DNA from: JAJDXO01 sp965207535
GTDB taxonomy: Bacteria > Pseudomonadota > Alphaproteobacteria > Rhodospirillales > UBA2165
Direction of reading: 5' to 3'
Assembly: GCA_965207535.1 (NCBI GenBank)
Contig: CBDBMR010000013.1
Coordinates: 297,122-361,121 of the forward strand
Length of the DNA stretch: 64,000 nucleotides
Part shown: piece after piece, positions 56,203-64,000 of the stretch
Layout: each line of letters opens with the position of its first letter
How positions within the stretch are numbered: position 1 is the first letter of the stretch
Notes under the pieces: generated by a model
What the model saw: the letters and a program-made list of their open reading frames with translations, nothing else
Database searches by the model: none
Told to the model about the DNA's origin: nothing
Translations under genes and position numbers: made by a program

Positions 56203-56685
56203 ATGCAAGACAGCAGAAGTCCGGTCACATTGTTTGATGACGGCGACATCGTTCGGGCTTTGGGATTGGTGACCATGCACTTTGCGCATCTAGAAAAGGT
56301 TCTTAACGACTGCCTGGATCGATCATCCATCTACCACGGTTACGAGCTACTACCCGGAAACTATCCGGGATTTGAGCGTCGGAGACAGCACCTTCTATCT
56401 TTTGTCGATCAGTGCAAGGGCGACGCAAACCACCTGAGGTTAGCCAAAAGTTTCTTAAGATCTTGCTCGCACTGCGCACGGGAGCGGAATCGCCTCGTAC
56501 ATGGGCTTGTTGTCTCCAATCCCAGGAGTAAAACGGTCGAACTAATTGAAAGTGGTGATTCGAGGAAAGCAGTGACGCTCAAATCGGCTCACATCTACAA
56601 AATTACCCAAAGTATCCTTGACGCAACCCATGCCGGCAGAAAATTACGCCGGCTAATTGTTCGGAGTTTGAGCTACAAAGGGTAA
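56203..56685 (+). CDS. HEPN-like hypothetical protein
   Basis: 160 residues from the ATG after CAGGAGAAAG. GLVTMHFAHLEKVLNDCLDR, then HCARERNRLVHGLVVSNPRS: the R-N-x-x-x-H ('RNRLVHG') motif is the core of HEPN ribonucleases and of related membrane-free helical proteins. Short and AT-rich. No antitoxin gene (for example MNT-type) is adjacent. Confidence 0.65.
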   Translation: MQDSRSPVTLFDDGDIVRALGLVTMHFAHLEKVLNDCLDRSSIYHGYELLPGNYPGFERRRQHLLSFVDQCKGDANHLRLAKSFLRSCSHCARERNRLVHGLVVSNPRSKTVELIESGDSRKAVTLKSAHIYKITQSILDATHAGRKLRRLIVRSLSYKG

Positions 56686-56734
56686 CGACCGTAGAAAACG
56701 GGGCAAATACACACCGCCCGAGCTGGAAACCGTC

Positions 56735-56968
56735 GTGCCAACGTTACTGAGCCGGCCTACGTTCTCCAATGGCTCCGGCTGGATCATCGACTCCGGATTC
56801 CTAGTCAGCGGTGCCCGCAATGCGCTCAAAGGCCGGATGGACTATCGAATAGATGTTTTCGAAGCGGACGAACTTGCGTACGGCTTCGAGGTCAAAGAGG
56901 ACCAGAGCGAGTTGCACTGGGCGTGGACGTCAGCTGCATTGGTAGTGAAGCTCCCAAGACCGAAGTGA
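56735..56968 (+). CDS. Possible small protein
   Basis: 77 residues (MPTLLSRPTFSNGSGWIIDS...). No family or clear ribosome site; it ends 21 bp from the convergent NTPase gene. The segment DYRIDVFEADELAYGFEVKE looks coding, with a D...ExK-like spacing, but it is too short for a nuclease domain. It may be a remnant. Confidence 0.3.
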   Translation: MPTLLSRPTFSNGSGWIIDSGFLVSGARNALKGRMDYRIDVFEADELAYGFEVKEDQSELHWAWTSAALVVKLPRPK

Positions 56969-56989
56969 TTGGAGATGTATCGCACACTC

Positions 56990-59263
56990 TTACGGTGCCA
57001 CGATGATGCCGCCGTTTCCTTCGATTGCTCCACGAACGATTTGCCGAACATCTCGCAAGAAGCCAGCCGCGATCCGATCCACGACAGTCCCGGGAATGGG
57101 CGCCGCAGCATCGTAAATGTTCATGACCTCACGAGCCCGTTCAAACGTCGAGCGTGTACCACGTCGATTGTATGCTTCGACCCACTCTGAGACATGTTCG
57201 GCAGAAATACGTTTCTTCGCCAACTTGTGAAGGGCGGCCGAGACTTCCTGCCTAATCTCAGACAGAACAGCTTCCGCTTCGTCCTCATCCTTCGGGGGGC
57301 GTGACCACTCGAAAGGCTTTTCGAGAAATTTCAAAATAGATTCCTCCAGCCGCTTTACTAGGTCGGCCACCGGCTGAAGGGTGTCATATTCGACGTCCCA
57401 TTGGAGTGCGAAACGGCGCGTCAATGCCTTAATGCGCGTCCAGTGCTCCTTTTTGTATCCGTACCCCGAACCCAGGCCGAGTACACCCGCCCAGCGCTTG
57501 TTGAAGTCGTCAGCCGCCTCCTGAACAGCGAAGGCCAAACCGGACATGTCGTACTTGGGTTGAAGATCAATCGCTTCGGTCGGCTCGATCGACTTCTCGA
57601 AGAAGCGTAACAGTCGATCGAACTCCCCGACAAAACCCTTCGGTAAATCGCTGGATGCCTGATCCAAATAGCCAAGCATGAAACTACGACTGTCGATGCC
57701 TCGCAAGAGTGACGAGACCGCTATTTGGCCCATGTCCTTGAAGCTGCTAATTCCGTTGCGCACAGACGCCATCACATGATTTCGCTTCTCCTTCAGCCCT
57801 GGAAGATTGTCGCCTCGCACGTTGTCAAAGTGCGTAAAGGCCACGGCCAGTTTGCTTTGATGGCCGCCCGACAGGATAGCCCGCAGAGCGGAAAGTGGAG
57901 CGGATTGGACTGGTTGTTCGGCGCTATCCACGAGCAGAATCACGTCAACGCTGCCAAATTTGCTGGTGATATGTGTTGTTATGCTACCGGATGAATCCGG
58001 CGTATGGCCTAGTCCTTGTCCGTCAATGAGAACGAATTTACCCTGCCGATTGGTAAGGTTACTGGTCGGGTAAAAGGGACCTCTCAGTCGGATACCATCC
58101 ACGAGTGGAGTTAGCAGCCGCCCGTACGACTTGCTATGGTTGCTAGAGAACCAGCGGATTTGCTGAACAAAACTACCCCTATCTTCGCTCCTCAGATACC
58201 AACTTTCTGGCCACCCACTCCTGCGCCTCTGCCACTCCCCGTCAGTCGTCCGGTCAAAGCGAATCCGCACCTCGTCGACGATATCCTTCACGATCTCATC
58301 GAACGCACCGTAGACTTCTAGCTCGGATTCGAAGAGGTCTTGATAGACGTCATACTCTGGCCCTGTAGGATCGGTTGCCTCTGGGCCAAATTGGTGCCGC
58401 AACTTTGTGATGATATCTTCCGAAGCGGTTCGGATGCGGCTGACTATCGTCTCCAGAAACGCTTGACAGAGTTGACGTTCGGTATCAGAAAGCGCACCTT
58501 CATCGCCATTGCTCTCCTGATCCGCCCCTGTAGCCGATGACGGTGCCATCATCCAATCGTCGTTGGACTCCACCTCGCCGTTGGAATCCCAGCGACCAAG
58601 GACATAGCTCAGACGAAATCTTTGATCGCTGTGGTGTAGAAGTCGGTCCACGACCTCTTCATCAGTTCCGCCCTCCCAGACCGCAAGACCAGCAGCGATA
58701 ACACATTCGACAATGTAGGTATGAACCCGCCATTCGTCGAGAAACGTGACGACGGCTTCATAAGGCGTATCCCCGGCGATAACCTCAATATCACAGATCG
58801 TGCACTTCGCCGTCGACGTGGAAGGAAATCGATCATCCTTATGGTCCGAGCCAATCATGTGGCGCAGCAGCGTCGTCTTGCCGGCACCCGTAGTGCCAAC
58901 GAAGAGAACTCTTGCGTAACCATGCGACCTGTCGGGCATTGCAATGTGTTGATCTCGGATGGAAGCAGTGTCTATAGAGTCAGGCTCCAGAGGATCAAAA
59001 AATGCTGAGACCACCACAGGCGCAAATTCTCGACTAGCTCGTTCGCGCTGCGAGATGCTCCACCAAGTCTCCCCGCCCAGCAGTATGTTCATTTGATCGA
59101 CTAGCCGATCTGCCTCGCCATCATCGGACGTACCCAGCCCACGTCGAATCTTCATACCCGAATTCGTCCTTGGATCTCTTTTTACGGGATGCCGAAAGCT
59201 GATCGCCCAAGCCGAGCGTCCTTGCGACCGAGTCTTGGCTGCTGTGTAGGTTTGCCGCGCCAT
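56990..59263 (-). CDS. Large P-loop GTPase-like protein with integrase-like N-terminal segment
   Basis: 757 residues from MARQTYTAAK. Residues 15-70 (AWAISFRHPVKRDPRTNSGM, GLGT, EADRLVDQMNILL) resemble the AP2-like arm DNA-binding domain of tyrosine integrases. The NTPase core has Walker A GTTGAGKT at 123-130, FVLIDGQGLGHT as Walker B/G3 and AFTHFDNVRGD as a T-x-x-D-like G4 motif. A long acidic insertion separates G1 from G3, and the C-terminal 250 residues are helical. This suggests a dynamin- or IAN-like GTPase guided to DNA. I do not recognise a named system. It stands alone. Confidence 0.7.
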   Translation of the reverse strand: MARQTYTAAKTRSQGRSAWAISFRHPVKRDPRTNSGMKIRRGLGTSDDGEADRLVDQMNILLGGETWWSISQRERASREFAPVVVSAFFDPLEPDSIDTASIRDQHIAMPDRSHGYARVLFVGTTGAGKTTLLRHMIGSDHKDDRFPSTSTAKCTICDIEVIAGDTPYEAVVTFLDEWRVHTYIVECVIAAGLAVWEGGTDEEVVDRLLHHSDQRFRLSYVLGRWDSNGEVESNDDWMMAPSSATGADQESNGDEGALSDTERQLCQAFLETIVSRIRTASEDIITKLRHQFGPEATDPTGPEYDVYQDLFESELEVYGAFDEIVKDIVDEVRIRFDRTTDGEWQRRRSGWPESWYLRSEDRGSFVQQIRWFSSNHSKSYGRLLTPLVDGIRLRGPFYPTSNLTNRQGKFVLIDGQGLGHTPDSSGSITTHITSKFGSVDVILLVDSAEQPVQSAPLSALRAILSGGHQSKLAVAFTHFDNVRGDNLPGLKEKRNHVMASVRNGISSFKDMGQIAVSSLLRGIDSRSFMLGYLDQASSDLPKGFVGEFDRLLRFFEKSIEPTEAIDLQPKYDMSGLAFAVQEAADDFNKRWAGVLGLGSGYGYKKEHWTRIKALTRRFALQWDVEYDTLQPVADLVKRLEESILKFLEKPFEWSRPPKDEDEAEAVLSEIRQEVSAALHKLAKKRISAEHVSEWVEAYNRRGTRSTFERAREVMNIYDAAAPIPGTVVDRIAAGFLRDVRQIVRGAIEGNGGIIVAP

Positions 59264-59334
59264 TTTTGTTGCTCCACGTTGTACCAAACTCACGTGACAT
59301 ACGCCCCCCTCGGATCGGAGTCAAGTTGTTTGGT

Positions 59335-59425
59335 ACAACGGGGAGCAACAATAGCATTCACGTAACGGGCATACTCGTAAGCGGTGCTGGGCTTGCAATG
59401 CTCAGGCACGTATGGCCGACACAAC
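59335..59425 (-). pseudogene. Core-binding scrap of a tyrosine integrase
   Basis: About 30 codons read RPYVPEHCKPSTAYEYARYV, matching FLEDYVPDHCKPSTLGEYRR of the integrase at 43611-44804. Both sides diverge at once. Another scar of the same integrase family. Confidence 0.7.
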
Positions 59426-59549
59426 CCATGATCACGTCTACTTCCTATTTGGCAATCCCGGCGTCCTAAAGGCGCTTTCGGGTAAAGCGGCTCCTCGGGA
59501 AGATATGGTCGATGTGGAATTGATGGCGCTGAAGATCGAAAAACGGCGA

Positions 59550-59785
59550 AAGCAACGCTGACAGACCGAAGCACGGGCGAGGCCCTTGCCCGCGGCGTGA
59601 CGGAGAGCGAGAGCAGCCAGGCACAGGCGCTGGAGTCGCATGTCGAGAAGCTCGCCGAGATTGCCGGGTTCGGCAGGAACCAGGCGGCGATCCTGACCGG
59701 CCAGGCGAAGCTCGGCGCCGACGGCTCGGTGATGTGGCGCGGACAGACCATCGCCGACATCGCGTTCGGCGTTCGCGCGCGGACC
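59550..59785 (+). pseudogene. Unassigned coding fragment
   Basis: A frame reads TDRSTGEALARGVTESESSQ, VEKLAEIAGFGRNQAAILTG and GSVMWRGQTIADIAFG before dissolving into Arg-rich low-complexity sequence. Strong G/C third-position bias. It looks like the middle of an element-borne gene, but I cannot name the family. A 49-codon frame (59412-59561) precedes it. Confidence 0.4.
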
Positions 59786-60019
59786 GGACGCCGCGACGAT
59801 CGTCTCGCTGCGCTCGCCAACCTCGGCCTCCGGCCTCACCGAATGCCGAACCGCACTCACTGCCGGCGCATGCGGCGATGCGCTCCTCGCCATGCTCGCC
59901 TCGCTCGCCCTGGCCGGCTGCGCCGGCTGCGGGCGTCGCCTCGACTCACTGCCGACGCATTCCGTGCGCCGCCGGTGCCGGCTGCGCCGTCCACCGGCTC
60001 GCGCACCAGGCGATGCACC

Positions 60020-60130
60020 ACCCTCGGCATCCCCGTGCAGCGCTGCGCCGCGTAGCCTGCACCGCTTCGACGGGCCGCGTCGTCGCTCCGGCGGCGGCGC
60101 GGTCCGTTTTGCGTTCCCACGCCGGTCGCG
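60020..60130 (+). repeat. Diverged copy of the DUF2493 gene 3' end and flank
   Basis: CCTCGGCATCCCCGTGCAGC and the following 80 bp match, with scattered differences, the last codons and downstream flank of the DUF2493 gene (reverse of 11400-11510), including CGACGGGCCGCGTCGTC and GCGGTCCGTTTT. The rest of the gene is missing. It marks a second, decayed copy of the same kind of element. Confidence 0.8.
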
Positions 60131-60189
60131 CGGCAACAAGTGAAAGGAGAACCTATCGCCATGAACAGCAACACCCCCATCATTCGCCT

Positions 60190-60549
60190 GTGCGCTGCGG
60201 CAACGGGCGCGTCGCGCCCCTCATCCTCGGCGTTTCCGAGGCGGCGGCGCGGCTCGAAGTATCCCGCACGACGGTCTATGAGTGGGCGCGGACGGCAAGG
60301 CTGATCGCGTGGAAGACCACGAAGCGCGGTCTGCACATACCGGCGGCGCAGATTCTCGGTGCGGGGCGGGTCGTTCCGGGTCTCAAGGAGATTGTGGACG
60401 CGATCGGAGACCCTGAACTGGCCTGGGCGTTCCTGACCCAGGAATGGGCCTTCGAGGAGGCGGTCGCGCGGCCGCTCGATCTGCTCAAGGACGGACGGAT
60501 CGACGAAGTGCTGGACGCGGCGCCCGGCTTCGGCGCCACGTTCACATGA
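60190..60549 (+). CDS. Xre/MbcA/ParS-type antitoxin, possibly frameshifted
   Basis: About 119 residues from a GTG. The HTH AAARLEVSRTTVYEWARTAR, and the DUF2384-like tail GDPELAWAFLTQEWAFEEAV, RPLDLLKDGRIDEVLDAAPG, FGATF identify the antitoxin partner of RES toxins. The best ribosome site (AAAGGAG) precedes an ATG at 60161 in a different frame, so a frameshift near 60.2 kb may have broken the native start. Overlaps the toxin start by four bases. Confidence 0.8.
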   Translation: MRCGNGRVAPLILGVSEAAARLEVSRTTVYEWARTARLIAWKTTKRGLHIPAAQILGAGRVVPGLKEIVDAIGDPELAWAFLTQEWAFEEAVARPLDLLKDGRIDEVLDAAPGFGATFT

Positions 60550-60944
60550 GCGAAGGCTCCTATCGCAGAAGCCGGATTGCCCCTGTCCTGATAACGGCAC
60601 CCCTGCCTTCCAGCTACCGGATCATGGCGGGCCGCCATCGGTCGGACCCGCTCGGGACGACCCCGGCCGATTCGCGGTTCTGCACGCGAAACGGCGGCTT
60701 CGCGGTGCTCTATGCGGCGCCCGAATTCGCCACGGCGTTCGTCGAGACGGTGGTGAGGGACAGGTTCACCAGGCGTCGAAGCTGCGAGGTCGCGGTCAAG
60801 GAAATCACGGCGCGGGTCTGGACGCGCATTTCGATGCAGCGGGATGCAGTGTTGACACTGGTCGATCTGCGCGGGGACGGCTGCACCCGGATCGTCCCTT
60901 ACGACCTTCGGATTCTGGGTTTGAGGGTCCTGGGCGGCCTCTGA
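60546..60944 (+). CDS. RES-domain toxin, truncated
   Basis: 132 residues. SYRIMAGRHRSDPLGTTPAD, SRFCTRNGGFAVLYAAPEFA and AFVETVVRDRF are the RES-domain core with its Arg, Tyr and Glu residues. RES toxins degrade NAD+. After LVDLRGDGCTRI the sequence stops resembling the family, and the usual final third is missing, so the protein is probably inactive. The truncation point lies at the border to the protease region. Confidence 0.8.
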   Translation: MSEGSYRRSRIAPVLITAPLPSSYRIMAGRHRSDPLGTTPADSRFCTRNGGFAVLYAAPEFATAFVETVVRDRFTRRRSCEVAVKEITARVWTRISMQRDAVLTLVDLRGDGCTRIVPYDLRILGLRVLGGL

Positions 60945-61210
60945 CTTTGGTCTGTGTGCGCCCCAATATTGAATGAATCTGACAAGCGTACTGATCGCTT
61001 ATCCTGCTCCGCTCCGCTCCGCTCGCCCACTTGATCCCCATGTTCCATCCAAGCTACAGAAGGTCCTCAACCTGACTGGCGACGCGAAGACCGAGATAGA
61101 GGCCTCGCCCGCTCCATCGAAGTGAGTTTCATGGTGACCAGAATTACGCCTTGCGTCCGCAATGAAGTTAGGAACCCAAGTTCCATCAACCTCCTTAAAG
61201 CAGTGAACTG
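60945..61210. other. Intergenic region before the protease gene
   Basis: About 265 bp with no supported gene. Composition shifts to AT-richer here, marking the junction between integrative-element debris and the protease/RloAB block. Confidence 0.4.
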
Positions 61211-62107
61211 ATGAGCAATCCTGTACCAAAAGACATGCTATCCGTGGCTACTCGAATTGATGTTGAGCTTCATGCAAAGAATGGAGCAAGCAAGAAAGGA
61301 AGCGGGTCTGGATTTTGGGTGAAAGACGCTCTGCATCACCCAGCCAGGTTCATGGACTTCGTCACAAACAGACACGTTGTCGACATGTGGTACAACTCAA
61401 GAGCGGCCGGGTACAGTCTCACGCGCGTTCGATTACAGTCGTTCGACGTCGATGGAAATGCATTCCCGGCCTTTACAGTCGAGTCGGGCTACGTAGTTGT
61501 CCGAGCACCAAAGAACGATAAACTTGATTTGGCTTTGCTCTCTTTTGACTTTGATCAGCTGGCCTCGTATCTACATTCGCTGCCAGGCAAACAAGTCATG
61601 CTCAGTAACGCTGACCTTATGGACGGGAGTGATGGGTGCAAAGACATGCCCTGGGGTGCGCAGATCTCGTTTGTTTCCTATCAAGCATGGGTCGACAGCA
61701 AAGTCGGACGCCCTATACTAAGGACAGGCACTGTGGCCAGCGACCCGCGCCATGACTATCAGTCGAACGAGATAAACAGGGACGACATATATTTGCTGGA
61801 GGCTATGTCATTCGCCGGTAGTTCCGGGTCATTGGTGATTGCGAATCCAGAGGGCGATCCGTTCCGTAATTCGATAAAGGGTCCAGGTATTCGGCCATAT
61901 AGACCTCCGTACATCATCGGAATCATGTCGGGGCACCTGCGGAACGAAAGAGATTCCAGGGAAATGTACAAAATGCACACGGGATTGTCATACTGTCACA
62001 AGGTATCGCCATTGGTTCGGATCTTGGCAGGTGAAGAGGAGATGTTGACGCTGGAAGGAGAAAACGAGATCCTTAGCCCTTGGCTTGGCTATTTCCTTCG
62101 TCGCTGA
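61211..62107 (+). CDS. Trypsin-like serine protease
   Basis: 298 residues, no signal peptide, so cytoplasmic. Chymotrypsin-fold triad: His in FVTNRHVVD after SGFWVKD, Asp in KLDLALLSF, Ser in SFAGSSGSLVI (the G-x-S-G block). Cytoplasmic trypsin-like proteases of this sort occur in antiphage modules, where they cut a partner or host protein. No partner with an obvious sensor domain is adjacent; the convergent RloB gene is 480 bp away. Confidence 0.85.
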   Translation: MSNPVPKDMLSVATRIDVELHAKNGASKKGSGSGFWVKDALHHPARFMDFVTNRHVVDMWYNSRAAGYSLTRVRLQSFDVDGNAFPAFTVESGYVVVRAPKNDKLDLALLSFDFDQLASYLHSLPGKQVMLSNADLMDGSDGCKDMPWGAQISFVSYQAWVDSKVGRPILRTGTVASDPRHDYQSNEINRDDIYLLEAMSFAGSSGSLVIANPEGDPFRNSIKGPGIRPYRPPYIIGIMSGHLRNERDSREMYKMHTGLSYCHKVSPLVRILAGEEEMLTLEGENEILSPWLGYFLRR

Positions 62108-62587
62108 CAGTGGCAGCGTAGCCGATTCTTTGGCGAGCGAATATTGAACTTCTGCCAGCTGCCATACGGTTTCCCCGGCTTCAGGCCAAGCAGGATCGCG
62201 AGATCGACCCAACCGACAAGTTGTCCGACCTACAGAAACCTTCGCGGCGACCCCTGCGTCCGCAGTTTTCGGGTTGCGGGCCTGAAGGTCTTGGTGCATG
62301 GCGTGCGAGATGCAACGCAGCCGGTGCCGCTTGCCCCCGCGCAACCGTCGCCCCATGCCTCCCCGAACCCGCGCTGGTTGTCGCGCGCCGCCGGCATATT
62401 GCCCTCCCGCATTTCAAGCCGGGGAACCATCCTGATCTCGGGGCAAGAAGTGATCAGCGACCGATAGCTCCGCTCAACCGGAACAGAACCTTCCGCCGCC
62501 TGGCAGGTCGACAGGCAAGCGCGCACGCCAGAGCCGATAGCTACGATGGGGAAGGCGGTCATCGGTTCTGGTCAACGACTGTTGAAA
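62108..62587. other. Intergenic region between protease and rloB
   Basis: About 480 bp between convergent genes. Open frames on both strands (for example 62230-62562 minus) lack a family match and typical codon bias. Nothing else seen. Confidence 0.45.
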
Positions 62588-63244
62588 TCAGCCACTACTC
62601 GCCAGATTGCCAGCGTTCCTGATTGCCTTGGTCAAGTCCCCGACTGTGGTAGACGGACGCCCGTACGGCTGTCCCTCTTCCTTTCGCCGACGATCCAACT
62701 CTTCAGCGCGCTCTTCCGCATCTTCAACGGTTGCCACCAATTTCTCGAATATCGCCTTCCCTGACAACTCCAGACCATGCTCTGAAGCCAGGCGACCGAA
62801 TTCATCCTTGACTCGGTGGCGGTCATCCTGCCGATCGTAATCGACCATGTGCAGGATCAACCAGACTTCGAAGCATGGGTTGGATCTGGCAACTCCTATC
62901 CCGTTCGTTTCGCACAATGACACAGATTCATCGAATCTCTCATGTTCGTCCCGGTCGAACACAACCCAAACCTGATCTTGCTCTTCGAAGAGATTCCGCC
63001 GTCCTCCTCTTCCTCGCACTGATCCTCCCGACTTGACGAACTTAACTGCTTTCTCCGCCAATGTGATGGGAGCTCGCCCCTTGTCCCCGAACTGAATTGA
63101 AATCAGAGAACCATTGTCACGGTTTTTGAGTGCTATGAAATATAGAGGTTCTGTCTTTCTGCCTTCGCAAAAGAGAGTGAACTGAATCTTGGGCTGCCTC
63201 TTCGGTGCACTGCGACCGATTCTTTCCTTCCGACGCTTCCTCAT
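62588..63244 (-). CDS. rloB: RloB-like protein (AbiL-type defence)
   Basis: 218 residues from MRKRRKERIG, four bases after the rloA stop; the longer frame upstream lies inside rloA. FTLFCEGRKTEPLYFIAL, VWVVFDRDEHERFDESV and SNPCFEVWLILH are the RloB signature, with the acidic D-R-D of a Toprim-like nuclease centre. It partners RloA, an ABC/AAA15-type ATPase, as in AbiLi/AbiLii abortive infection and OLD-like systems. Complete. Confidence 0.88.
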   Translation of the reverse strand: MRKRRKERIGRSAPKRQPKIQFTLFCEGRKTEPLYFIALKNRDNGSLISIQFGDKGRAPITLAEKAVKFVKSGGSVRGRGGRRNLFEEQDQVWVVFDRDEHERFDESVSLCETNGIGVARSNPCFEVWLILHMVDYDRQDDRHRVKDEFGRLASEHGLELSGKAIFEKLVATVEDAEERAEELDRRRKEEGQPYGRPSTTVGDLTKAIRNAGNLASSG

Positions 63245-63248
63245 AGCG

Positions 63249-64000
63249 TCAATGCCCCAGGAGCAAAGCCACCGGATCATTACTTGGCACCGCTCCGTAT
63301 CGTCCCTGACGGTAGCCCAATTCGATATTGTCGTCCTTTCGCGTTCGAAAATCCGTAAGCGGGTATACCTCCGTACCTCCATCCTTGCTCTTTTCGGCGA
63401 ACCAGAGCTGGTCCCTCCGAAGGAAGTCGGACTTCATCAGGTTGGTATCATGGGTTGTCGCCAGGATCTGCGCACCGTTTGGGTTCAATTCCCGAGAGCA
63501 GAACAAGCGCAATATCGCCTCACCCGCGGCGGTGTGCAGGCTGAGGTCCAGCTCATCGACGATAACCGGCACCCCTTCGTCAATCGCCATGAAGACTTTG
63601 CCCAGGATCGCCAGCATCCGGAGCGTCCCGGAACTCTCAAGGTCCAACGGGAAGTACTCTTCCTTTCCGTCCTTTCCGCGATGCGCGAGTTCAAGCTCTT
63701 CTGTCTTTCGCGCATCACCTGCTGCAAATTCGGGCGGTACGCGAAACTTGTTGTCCCCTTCGTCAAGGAGTTCCTGCAAAAATGCACGCTTGGAAAGAAG
63801 GGTCAATTTTCTCCGGAACCCGTAAATCCCCGTATCAAAGGAATTCAGGAAATCGATGACCCGATCATCAATATCTGCATATTCGAGATCGATCTCTTCG
63901 CTTTCGATCGGTGTTGACATTTCAATATGCGATTTTGAATGCGTTCCGGTGAAAATCATATATTGAAAATACTCGTATATGCGCGTCAAAAGTTCATGAC
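63249..64000 (-). CDS. rloA: RloA-like AAA15 ATPase, N-terminal part off window
   Basis: C-terminal 250 residues; the frame is open to the right edge. ESSGTLRMLAILG is the ABC-type signature, VPVIVDELDLSLH the Walker B with catalytic Glu, and ILATTHDTNLM the switch His. This is the SMC/OLD-like ATPase half of the RloAB pair and lies four bases from rloB. The Walker A would lie beyond the window. Confidence 0.88.
   Translation of the reverse strand, partial: HELLTRIYEYFQYMIFTGTHSKSHIEMSTPIESEEIDLEYADIDDRVIDFLNSFDTGIYGFRRKLTLLSKRAFLQELLDEGDNKFRVPPEFAAGDARKTEELELAHRGKDGKEEYFPLDLESSGTLRMLAILGKVFMAIDEGVPVIVDELDLSLHTAAGEAILRLFCSRELNPNGAQILATTHDTNLMKSDFLRRDQLWFAEKSKDGGTEVYPLTDFRTRKDDNIELGYRQGRYGAVPSNDPVALLLGH

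Noticed and set aside
62230..62562. 110-codon minus-strand frame between the protease and rloB genes
   Set aside because: No recognisable motif, poor codon bias and overlap with frames on the other strand.

Overview
The window looks like a stretch of accessory (genomic-island) DNA from a GC-rich alphaproteobacterium, probably in or near the Rhodospirillales/Rhizobiales. The basis is the high G+C at third codon positions, the alphaproteobacterial style of the serine recombinase with its small 'ANDNAP' neighbour, the DUF2493/ssb/zinc-ribbon cargo block typical of alphaproteobacterial plasmids and integrative elements, and the many tyrosine recombinases. No housekeeping gene, complete tRNA or rRNA is visible. 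Some loci (4.8-7.0, 16.5-21.3, 38.9-39.9, 45.6-51.6, 56-59 and 61-64 kb) are clearly more AT-rich than the rest, as expected of transferred defence-type genes.

Layout. 0-8.2 kb: a two-gene minus-strand operon of AAA/winged-helix ATPases, the second with TPR repeats and running off the left edge, behind a dense operator-like region; an IS5-type transposase remnant; a PD-(D/E)XK-like/SEC-C protein; an IS3-type remnant; and an unknown protein. 8.4-16.1 kb: an integrative-element module read leftwards, with two coupled tyrosine integrases, a DUF2493 protein, ssb, small unknown genes and a five-repeat zinc-ribbon protein. 16.5-21.9 kb: a secreted DNA/RNA endonuclease, a GIY-YIG-like protein, a DUF4145/HEPN-like protein and small envelope proteins. 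22-24.7 kb: an intact IS21-family element. 24.8-28.1 kb: integrase debris, a HigBA toxin-antitoxin pair and a lipoprotein.

28.2-38.6 kb is the most informative region. A 1,700-residue exonuclease-RecQ-UvrD fusion gene has its extreme 3' end cut off by a three-recombinase RIT element. The displaced end is cut again by a second IS21 copy, whose own istA and istB were fused in frame by a 1,040-bp deletion. Removing both insertions restores one continuous reading frame.

38.9-45.6 kb: an unknown zinc-ribbon protein, a GNAT/DUF1778 toxin-antitoxin pair, a serine recombinase whose last codons are the antisense of a tRNA-Met 3' end, a tRNA-targeting tyrosine integrase, and a RelE/Xre-type pair. 45.6-51.6 kb: small HEPN-like, DUF2188, DUF2513 and HNH proteins mixed with broken restriction and integrase pieces. 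51.7-56.7 kb: an MmeI-like restriction-modification enzyme, a second HigBA pair and a HEPN-like gene. 57-59.3 kb: a large P-loop GTPase-like protein with an integrase-like N-terminal DNA-binding segment. 59.3-64 kb: mobile-element debris, a damaged Xre/RES pair, a trypsin-like protease, and RloB with partial RloA at the right edge.

The genes read as a defence and mobility island: recombinases bring in modules, toxin-antitoxin pairs stabilise them, and nucleases, NTPases and restriction enzymes are the likely antiphage or anti-plasmid cargo. The defensive role is inferred from families and context, not shown by the sequence.
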